A stretch of 64,000 nt of DNA from Prunus persica (Eukaryota > Streptophyta > Magnoliopsida > Rosales > Rosaceae). Positions 56,187-64,000 of this stretch are shown here, piece after piece. Below the pieces are notes generated by a model. It was not told where the DNA came from. It did no database searches and saw only the letters and a program-made list of their open reading frames with translations. Made by a program: the position numbers and the translations under genes. Numbering within the stretch: position 1 is the first letter of the stretch; the number at the start of each line of letters is the position of its first letter. The stretch lies in assembly GCF_000346465.2 (NCBI RefSeq), contig NC_034011.1:2875508-2939507 (forward strand). Reading direction: 5' to 3'.

Positions 56187-57104
56187 CATATATATTAAAA
56201 ATGGTTACTAATTTTTCCACTCATTTTTTATCTACTTACACTCCATTTTTTAAAAATTGTATGTTCTCACTCCCTTTTATCTTATAGTAAAAAGTATTTA
56301 AAAAAACAAATGGGAGTGTAGGTGGATAAAAAGGGAATGGGAAAATCACCACCCTTAAAAATACATATTAAAGATTTGGTAGGGGCGGTAACCTGTAGCC
56401 CTGACAGTGCACTATGTGGATCCGTGCCTTACACAAATTTATTTTATTTTATTTAGGAGTGTAGTAAAATACATAGGTATTTCATTTGATAAAATAAGGC
56501 GGAAGAGAACAATAGCAAGGCCTAAGGCCCCTTTTGGTTCACAGAACGAATTTGAGGGGAAATCATTTTCCATGTCATTTTCTAAGGGATGGGAAATAAA
56601 ATATTCATTTCCCAGGTTTGGTAATGCTAAGAAAGTGACCGGGAAATATCACTTTATTTTTATTTCCCATGTTTGTTTTAAGTATGAATTGAAAACAAAG
56701 TTTGTATAAATTTTCAATTATATCCATATTAAATCATAAAAAGAGAATGCATTTAATGGTATATTGTAATTCTAAATTGTTAATGGAGACAAAATGATCA
56801 TGAAAAATGTTTATTTAATAATGGCTCATTTTCCCAAACTTTTCCATAAAGAAGGAAAACAAAACCCATGTTGGGAGGATGGCTTCACTTTCTCCCCTAT
56901 TTTCACATGAGCCAGCAACAATTTCCCATGTCTGAACTTACCAAATATGAAAAAATAATTAATTTTCTATCTCCAAATCTTCTTTCCCATAAACCAAATA
57001 GGGCCTTAAAGTTTCAAACACGGTGGCAGTGATAACGGAGAGTCAAATGAAGCTTTCTCAAAATAAATGAACTCGTACCCTACTTCTAGGTGTAATAATA
57101 CATT

Positions 57105-57255
57105 AGAAAAAAAATCTTGTAATAATGCAGTGGAAAAGAACAAAAGTGCATTAATCCCAAAATCTTGTAATAATGCAGTGGAAAAGAACAAAAGTGTATT
57201 AATCGTTGGAAAAAACCTTGTAACAATGCAGTGGAAAAGATCAAAAGTGTATGCA
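57105..57255 (+). repeat. Three-copy tandem repeat, about 50 bp
   Basis: CTTGTAA(T/C)AATGCAGTGGAAAAG plus a tail of AA(C)AAAAGTG recurs at about 57116, 57164 and 57217. Nothing else is seen between the Helitron row and the inverted repeat at 57532. Confidence 0.8.
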
Positions 57256-57531
57256 GTAGGGTTGTAGGGCTCAATCTTTTCCTCATATCTTTTTCAAAGA
57301 GCAACAAAGTACTGGCGAAAAGAACAGTATTCAAATTGATAGGTATGGTAGGTTGTAATCCGACTGTGAATATTCAATGAACACATGGGGAGTCAGTCAA
57401 CCAAAAAAATTAGTCAAGTTTTCAATATGAAATTTTTTATGTGGAATTTTGGCAAGTTTTTGATGGTGGGATTTATATTCTTCAACACGTCCTTTCATTT
57501 GTGACTCACTAAGCCCAACACGTAAATACCA

Positions 57532-57715
57532 TCGTTTGGTACGTCGGATTGTACTGACTAATTTCTGTCGGATAGTATTAATCTGTTTTGGAGAGTATTG
57601 ACTGTTTATCCATAATATTGGAAGATGTTTGGTGTTATTCCGGATAAATAGTCAGACTAAGTTATACTGTGTTTGATGCTGTTCACGATAACATCGGATT
57701 AGACTATTTGTTATT
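57532..57715 (+). repeat. Left copy of a ~180-bp inverted repeat pair
   Basis: Starts TCGTTTGGTACGTCGGATTG and ends near TTAGACTATTT. It matches the reverse complement of 63052-63229 over its whole length at roughly 85 percent by eye. The first nine bases are also those of the 38893-40718 element. Confidence 0.8.
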
Positions 57716-57757
57716 AAAAAAAAAAGGATAATTTAAGTGGAAATTGAAATCCAACTG

Positions 57758-58356
57758 ATCGGAGGACTCAATCTTGGCTAATTGAAGACCTTGACCTTGG
57801 CTGATTAGAGGACTTGACCTTGGCTGATTAGAGGACTTGACCTTGGCTGGTCAGAGGACATGATCTTGGATGATCGGAGACCTTGATCTTGGCTGAACGA
57901 AGGCCTTGATCTTGGTTGATCAAAGGACTTGACCTTGGCTTATCAGGGGACTTGACCTTGGCTGATCAGAGGACTTTATCTTAGCTGATCGGAGACCTTG
58001 ATCTTAGCTTATCAAAGGCCTTGATCTTGGTTGATCAAAGGACTTGAGCTTGGCTAATCAAATTCCTTGATCTTGGTTGATCAGAGGACTTGACCTTGGC
58101 TGATCATAGGACTTGATCTTGGTTGATCGGAGACCTTGATCTTGACTTATCGAACGCCTAGATCTTGGTTGATTAAAGGACCTGACCTTGGCTGATCAGA
58201 GGCCTTGATCTTGGCTGTTCGAAAGACTCAATCTTGGCTAATCGGAGGACTCGATCTTGGCTGATCGAAGACCTTGATCTTAGTTGATCATAGGACTTGA
58301 CCTTGGCTGATCAGAGGACTTAACCTTGGTTGATCGAAGGACTTGACATTGGCTAA
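57758..58356. repeat. 23-bp minisatellite, about 26 copies
   Basis: A TTGACCTTGGCTGAT(C/T)AGAGGAC-type unit of 23 bases repeats with drift (GACC/GATC, AGAGG/GGAGA/GAAGG). Since 23 is not a multiple of three and stops recur, it is not coding. Confidence 0.9.
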
Positions 58357-59644
58357 ATTTTAGACCACAAATAAAAATCCACTTCAGAAGTTCCAGATGT
58401 TCCAACTTTGGAAGCCAGATGCTTGCGACTCATTGTTGGAAGTTGGGTTTCGACTTCTAAGTTCTTAGTCTGAATTATGGTGGAACATCGTGTATCTAAA
58501 GCTATAGACTTTATTGAAGATTAAACGACGTGGGGTGAATGATGACCCCTAAGTCCGGCCTTCTTGTTTCGATTTGACTGTTTGGCACCTTGGACAGCCA
58601 ATTTGCATTAAGACGAATGGTCAAACTTCGACGAGGCTCAAACAGGAAGCATATTTTGCAATAATAAAAAAACCAAAAGGCAGCATAATATAGATATCGG
58701 TTTATTATTATTTTTTATTCAAGACTTACCTAGACTACAGCCCACCACAACCTTGGCTGTAGTTCCGCCCCTGCCAAGTAGGTCACTTTAACTTAAAGGG
58801 AATAATGTGGGATTTGACCACTCAATTATATTATTGTTATTTTAGTCTTTTCTTCAAGTATCGTGTTCATCTATTTCGTTACTAGCAATTAGATGCTTTA
58901 ATGATTTTCAATTTTTCTGATTTTTTGCAAGGATGATCTATGAATGAAGACTTAAAAAATAGACAGTTGGGATTGTTGAAAAAAAAAATTCATAGGGTAC
59001 CCTAAAGGGTGTCTCTCAAATAAAATTATTAGAAGGATCCCTCAATGGAAGGGGTATATATATATATATAGTACAGATATATTAAAGACAATTTTGAAAA
59101 AACAACTTCGAAAGTGCGAAAAAAAAAAAAGAGCCCAAGAGAGCAAGTAAAGGAGAGTACAAGTTCTAATCTGGGGGTTTTCCCTTGATCCCGTTGGGAT
59201 TTCACAACAAAGGAGCGTGGAAGAACGGAGAAGGAGAGATAGAGCAAGAAGACTCAATCAGGAAGACTTAATCAGGAACAATGAAGACAGTAGGTAGGGT
59301 TTTAGTCAAGAAATTTTTTGAGATCGTTTCTCTCCAAATCGGTTCAGCCCTAGGCTAGCTCATGTTAGTGGAAAGATTTACCCATGTCCATGTCCATCTT
59401 ACTGCTAATTGGGATGGCTCTCGTAGTACTTTTTTATAGTTGTTCGAATAAAAGTCTATCAACTTGTTAGAAAAAATAAAAAGACAATCATTATATGTTG
59501 ACTTGACAAAAAGTAGACTTAATAATTGGTTTTTTTTAGCAGGACTTAATAGTTTGTTTTGTTTTTCCTTTCTTTCCATGTGATTTGATTTGTAAAGACA
59601 CCTTTTATATATGTTCACGATAGTACTTAAATTAGCAGCTCAAT
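58357..59644. other. Upstream region of DUF4220-B
   Basis: Spacer with a short TA repeat (about 59055-59071). There is no other supported gene. The last bases before the ATG (AGAGGAGGAAGGCGATG) parallel those of DUF4220-A. Confidence 0.5.
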
Positions 59645-59672
59645 TTGCATCCATACAAAGAGGAGGAAGGCG

Positions 59673-61730
59673 ATGATGCGGATTTTCCCAGAAAGTCTGA
59701 GCAAACTATGGAGCTTGTGGGAAATCGACGTAATGGTGGTATTAAGCCTCATCTTACAAGGCATTCTCATAGCTTTTGGCAACAAGAGGAAGTACTCAAA
59801 CAGCAAATGGCTCCGGTTGTTGTGGCTTGCCTACTTGTCCGCAGACTGGGTTGCAACAGTATCCCTCAGCCTCCTTTCCAGCAATTTATCATCAACAAAC
59901 CACAAAATGAATACCGCAGATGCAGACGACCAAGACGAGATCCTGACAGCATTTTGGGCCCCGTTTCTTCTGCTTCACCTTGGCGGCCCGGACACCATCA
60001 CTGCATACTCTTTGGAAGACAATGAGTTGTGGTGGAGGCACTTCCTTGTGCTCCTCGTCCAGGTGTCCCTGGCTGTCTATGTGTTTCTTAGGGCCTGGGC
60101 TGGTCAGGCACTTAACCTTCTAACCATTCCAGTGTTTGTTGCTGGGATCATCAAGTTTGCGGAGCGGACTTGGGTTTTGAGGTGCGCAAGCAGTAAGCAT
60201 TTCAGAGATTCTATGTTCTGTTGTCCTGACCCGGGGCCTGATTACGCCAGATACATGGACGAACTGCGCTCGAAGAAGCATGAAGGGTTCGAGGTTGACA
60301 TAGAGAGAGTGGATGAGGCTCCCACCATTGGTGATTTTTCCTTTACAGCTCCAAGCATCTTTCCAAATACAGCCAATTTGCAGCATGCCGATGTCTTCTT
60401 CAACATTTTCAAAAAGCTATTTGCAGATCTCATCCTCAGCATCCATGATATCTTGAAAAGCAAATCCTTCTTCCAGAACAGATCCTACTATGAAGCTTTC
60501 AAAGTGATTGAGATTGAGCTTGGGTTCATGTATGATTTGTTTTATACAAAGGCTGTCCTGTATAGTCTCAACGGTGCCATTCTTCGTTTTACCAGTTCTG
60601 TTTCCATCATTTCCGTCTCTGTCGCCTTCCTCGTCACGATCGAGAAGCAAGATTATTCAGCAAGAAGTATAATTATTACTTATATGTTGCTGGCTGGTGC
60701 TATCATCCTCGATCTCTATGCTGTGATTTTATTTCTACGGTCAGATTGGGCATTGCTATGGTTTTGTAAGCACAAGACAGCAGCACATTTGTTGTATCCA
60801 GTGATTTCACATATGTCGTTCGTTGAAAACAAAAGGTGGTCTAATGAAATTACACAATACAACTTAATTTTGATCTGCTGCGAAGATAAGCCGGCCAAGT
60901 ACAGGTTCCTCCAAAAGGTCCCCGGGATATGCAGAAAATTAAAGAAATCAGTTGAAGTCCCTAGAGAGTTGAAAGAACTGATATTTCTGCAGCTGTTAAA
61001 GAAATCAACATGTGCCCCAAACTCTGCGGGTTACAAGGAGTTAAGGGATCGTAGGGTCGAGTGGGTTCTTCAAAATGAGAATTGTATCGAAAAACTTGGC
61101 TGGAGCATTGGAGAAGAATTTGATCTCAGCGTTCTTCTTTGGCATATTGCAACGCAACTCTGTTATTACTCTGATCGTGATCAGGACAAATACCCAAACG
61201 CTTTCCCCGATCCTAATTGTGAAGCCAGCAAGTTGTTGTCCGAGTATATGTTGTATCTCCTAGTCAAGCGTTCCTCCATGCTTCCTAATGGGATCGGACA
61301 AATCAGGTTCAAGGACACATGCGCCGAAGCCACAGAATTCTTCAAACAAAGAAAATGCCAAAGATCAGAACAAGACCGGGCTTGCAAAAAACTACGCGAG
61401 GTGAACAGTGATGAGATCCTTCCAGCTGAAGTAAAAGGGGATGAAAGCAAGTCAGTGCTATTTGATGCTTGCAAGCTTGCTAAAGATTTGGAGTCGCTGG
61501 AAACAAAGGAAAATTGGGAGAATCAGAAGAAGTGGCAGTTGATCAGCCATGTGTGGGTGGAAATGCTATCTTATGCTGCCAGCCATTGTCGATGGAATCA
61601 TCACGCTGTGCAACTCAGGCGCGGAGGAGAGCTGCTCACTCATGTCTGGCTTCTTATGGCACATCTTGGTTTAACTGAACAACTTCAAACTTTCGAACTT
61701 CAAAAGGCCATAGTATTGAATGTGCGGTGA
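59673..61730 (+). CDS. DUF4220/DUF594 membrane protein B, intact
   Basis: Intronless frame of 685 residues starting MMRIFPESLSKLWSLWEI. Membrane helices are predicted at about 20-36, 48-68, 90-105, 122-140, 147-162 and two more near 305-350. DUF4220 motifs include AFWAPFLLLHLGGPD (93-107), EDNELWW and RTWVLRCASS. The C-terminal DUF594 domain (about 600-670) is complete, with SVLFDACKLAKDL, LISHVWVEMLSYAA and RRGGELLTHVWLLMAHLGLTEQ. The enzymatic or transport role of the family is unknown. It is the full-length relative of DUF4220-A, lies divergent from NLR-B, and is followed after 1.8 kb by NLR-C. Inverted repeats of about 180 bp flank it at 57532 and 63229. Confidence 0.93.
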   Translation: MMRIFPESLSKLWSLWEIDVMVVLSLILQGILIAFGNKRKYSNSKWLRLLWLAYLSADWVATVSLSLLSSNLSSTNHKMNTADADDQDEILTAFWAPFLLLHLGGPDTITAYSLEDNELWWRHFLVLLVQVSLAVYVFLRAWAGQALNLLTIPVFVAGIIKFAERTWVLRCASSKHFRDSMFCCPDPGPDYARYMDELRSKKHEGFEVDIERVDEAPTIGDFSFTAPSIFPNTANLQHADVFFNIFKKLFADLILSIHDILKSKSFFQNRSYYEAFKVIEIELGFMYDLFYTKAVLYSLNGAILRFTSSVSIISVSVAFLVTIEKQDYSARSIIITYMLLAGAIILDLYAVILFLRSDWALLWFCKHKTAAHLLYPVISHMSFVENKRWSNEITQYNLILICCEDKPAKYRFLQKVPGICRKLKKSVEVPRELKELIFLQLLKKSTCAPNSAGYKELRDRRVEWVLQNENCIEKLGWSIGEEFDLSVLLWHIATQLCYYSDRDQDKYPNAFPDPNCEASKLLSEYMLYLLVKRSSMLPNGIGQIRFKDTCAEATEFFKQRKCQRSEQDRACKKLREVNSDEILPAEVKGDESKSVLFDACKLAKDLESLETKENWENQKKWQLISHVWVEMLSYAASHCRWNHHAVQLRRGGELLTHVWLLMAHLGLTEQLQTFELQKAIVLNVR

Positions 61731-63051
61731 AAATGATATATAGGCAGCAAAATATTTTCCAAAATCAAATTGCATAGCAGCAACATATGAAAAAATAAAT
61801 ACATAAATATCTAGTAATGGACATGTCTCATTCTTCTCTTTAGCAGGAGCCCACGTGATCCGCCATATGCTCTGATTATAGGTGTATTCTCTTTTTCTAT
61901 GTTGCTTTTAAGTAAAGTTGCCTCATGTTTTGCTCTTGATGAATTTTAAAAAATGTTGATAAGTCCATAACCAATCAAGAACCCACTGCCAGGGTCGGTC
62001 TTGAGATTTTAGGGGCCCTGTGCAAAATGCTTTCGTATAATCTAGTACAAATTTACACTACGGCATACAACAATTTTATTTTTTTTAAGTAAAAAGCCAT
62101 CATCAATTAGTATGCAAATCACAAATCAAATTTATAATTTGAAGCAATTAAAGGACAATTCTCAATTTCTATCAAATTTGTTTAACTTAATGTTATTTGT
62201 TGAGGAGCAATTCAATCCACGAATTATTAAAAAATTAATTCCTTAAAAAAAATATAAATATATATAAATATAAATAATAAAAACTTAGTTTGAAAATAAA
62301 ATAAAACATCTATATCCCCTTCTCCTCCCAACCGCAACCCCCACCAACAGTCCCCACCCAACCCCAACCAACCACCACCTCCCTATGACCCAACTTAAAT
62401 TAGTTGCAAAATAAATTTAAAAAATTAGTTTCAAAATAAAATAAAATAAAATATCTCTTATCGTATGCTATTGACACAAGGGTGATGGAAAAGAATGAGA
62501 GTGGCACCTCCATGAACGTGAGACCTCTTTACAATTAATCATCGTTGCCTGCAAATGCAAATTGGAAATTGAACAAACTCTTTATGTTGAGGAAGAATAA
62601 AGAATAATTATACTTGCCTTTCGTCACTGCATGCAAGTGCCAATTATAAGGAGGTGGTGTTGGGAAGTTAAGGGGGAGAGAGATATTTTATTTTTATTTT
62701 TAAATTATTTTTTAAAATTTATATTTGTATGGTTTATTTTAAAAGGAATTAACTTTTTAATAATTTGTGGACTGAATTGCCCCTCCACAAATAACTGAAA
62801 TTGAGAATTGTCCTTAAATTGCTTCAAATTGAAACCACAGGGATAAAAATGACCAAATTGAAACCACATGGACCTTCGTGATAAAAGTGATAAACCACAG
62901 GGACCAAAAGTGACATATGCATCTTACCAAAAAACATCTTGGCAAAAACAATTGAAAAACAAATCTTGTCATATGAATTTTACCCAAAAAAAATTCGTGT
63001 AATTTGAATCTCAATTTCCATTAAAATTATTGAAGATTTTTATTTATTTTT
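61731..63051. other. DUF4220-B 3' flank, no gene
   Basis: AT-rich spacer with a transposon-like stretch at about 62780-62910 (GGGACCAAAAGTGAC). No coding frame is supported. Confidence 0.5.
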
Positions 63052-63229
63052 AAATAGTCTGATCTAATGTTATCCGGAGCATCACCAAACACAGTATAAC
63101 TTAGTTAGACTATTTATCTGGAACAACACCAAATGCCTTATAATATTATGAATAAATAGTCAATACTCTCCGGAATAGATTAATACTATCCGACAGAAAT
63201 TAGTCAGTACAGTCCGACGGACCAAACGA
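63052..63229 (-). repeat. Right copy of the ~180-bp inverted repeat pair
   Basis: Reverse complement begins TCGTTTGGTCCGTCGGACTG and ends AGACTATTT, matching 57532-57715. It lies about 320 bases upstream of the NLR-C start. Confidence 0.8.
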
Positions 63230-63548
63230 GCTTTGTGTTATATTTGCTCGTAATGTTGTTTGATTTATAAAATTTTATTTACATTTTTGTTTCAAGAGAA
63301 AAAACGCTTATAATATATCTCCTCCAAAAAAATATTATTTGGCATACCCCTGTAAAAGTTCCTGGGTCCTCCTTGTCCACAACCACTGGTAACCCCGCAT
63401 TGGCAGGTCCTTTTGTCTATACATACTAAGTTTTCTTCCAAATTAGGACCCCTGCAAAATTGCAAATAGTTCATGTCTTTCGGTTTCCATTATAGAAAAG
63501 CTTGGGTGTGATATAGTGCCTGCTTATCATCATTAATATTTGGTTGAA

Positions 63549-64000
63549 ATGGCCGTTGCATCCATCGCCTGTTGGATCCTGTTTGCAATTTACGTGGTTG
63601 CAATTGCTGCATCTGAAATTACTTTCAGACACTTGAACGCCAAGTACAAGTGGATTAGAAGAGAATCCAGATTATTAACTGCTCTTCTTGAAGATTTTGA
63701 CAATGTTTCGCGATCGCGGAACAAAATAATACAGAAAGCCAATCATCAGCTTTTGGATCCCCAACTCATCCAAGCTGGGATGACTGCACGAGTTCTGAAT
63801 GAATGGGAGGAAGGCTGGATGAACAAAGCAAGAGAAGTAGCCTCCGAGGCAACTCGGTGTGTTCGAATACTGGGAAACAGAAGAACCTCTCCCAAGTGGT
63901 TTGTTTTGATCTCAACTGATCTGGTACCGATGCTTCAGCTGGCCCTTCGGATGAAGGGCCTCAATCATTTCCTTGGGAAGAAGAAACTCGACGTTGACCC
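63549..64000 (+). CDS. NLR-C N-terminus (partial, runs off the window)
   Basis: Open frame from ATG 63549 to the window end, about 150 codons with no stop. It begins with a hydrophobic anchor (VASIACWILFAIYVVAIAA), then KYKWIRRESRLLTALLED and QLIQAGMTARVLNEWEEGW, which align with the start of NLR-B (KRKWIERESGFLGALL, QLIQAGITLRLNETEQSW). NB-ARC would lie beyond the window. The identification rests on this likeness to NLR-B. It shows what an undisrupted N-terminus of the family looks like. Confidence 0.8.
   Translation, partial: MAVASIACWILFAIYVVAIAASEITFRHLNAKYKWIRRESRLLTALLEDFDNVSRSRNKIIQKANHQLLDPQLIQAGMTARVLNEWEEGWMNKAREVASEATRCVRILGNRRTSPKWFVLISTDLVPMLQLALRMKGLNHFLGKKKLDVD

Noticed and set aside
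57758..58356. CRISPR-like array
   Set aside because: Units are contiguous, lack unique spacers and lie in a plant genome; it is a minisatellite.

Overview
The window is nuclear DNA of a flowering plant. It has spliced genes with GT-AG introns, pyrimidine-rich 5' leaders and plant-specific families: the GRAS factor NSP1, SPL2-type RING E3 ligase, QUIRKY-type MCTP, DUF4220/DUF594 membrane proteins and CC-NB-ARC-LRR immune receptors. It also carries Helitrons, CACTA elements, a LINE relic, foldback MITE-like elements and microsatellites. A woody rosid (perhaps Rosaceae) fits, but that is an inference. A run of exactly 100 N at 39357-39456 marks a scaffold gap, so this is a draft assembly.

Left part (1-29.3 kb): mostly single-copy housekeeping or developmental genes separated by repeats. 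A 5' leader exon of a minus-strand gene lies at the left edge. Next come a small membrane protein (1333-1716, minus) and a four-exon alpha/beta hydrolase (3519-4992, plus). Between 5.4 and 12.9 kb lies a field of decayed F-box/kelch-like sequence. It includes an about 270-bp tandem array of roughly nine units, interrupted by a 1,349-bp CACTA-type element. A truncated relic of SPL2 (about 13.97-14.25 kb) and a nest of three Helitron-like elements (15.3-16.2 kb) precede the intact five-exon SPL2-like E3 ligase gene (16512-19197, plus). About 400 bp downstream is a Pol III-type gene that I identify as RNase MRP RNA (about 19600-19863). It is followed by the intronless NSP1 gene (20184-21848, minus) and a QKY-like MCTP gene (25805-29317, plus) whose reading frame is broken by two mutually compensating indels.

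Right part (31-64 kb): an immune-receptor cluster. Two units each consist of a minus-strand NLR and a plus-strand DUF4220/DUF594 membrane-protein gene, transcribed divergently: 31142-34969 with 36377-38517, and 46402-49988 with 59673-61730. A third NLR starts at 63549 and runs off the right edge. The NLRs have an unusually long N-terminus: hydrophobic membrane segment(s), then a conserved K/M-W-I-R-R-E block, then an extended coiled-coil region before NB-ARC. They also have degenerate kinase-2 and MHD positions. The second DUF4220 gene is bracketed by about 180-bp inverted repeats. The first pair has a 545-bp foldback element in its shared promoter interval. The rest is transposon debris: a TA-rich element with 16-bp TIRs holding the assembly gap, a second foldback, a LINE RT fragment, a GGGCC-rich element, a Helitron row and a 23-bp minisatellite.

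The pattern of most interest is the repeated pairing of membrane-anchored, CC-extended NLRs with DUF4220/DUF594 multipass membrane proteins. A functional link between them is a hypothesis, not something the sequence proves. Several genes here (MCTP, DUF4220 copy A, NLR copy B) carry isolated small indels, so assembly error has to be excluded before calling them pseudogenes.
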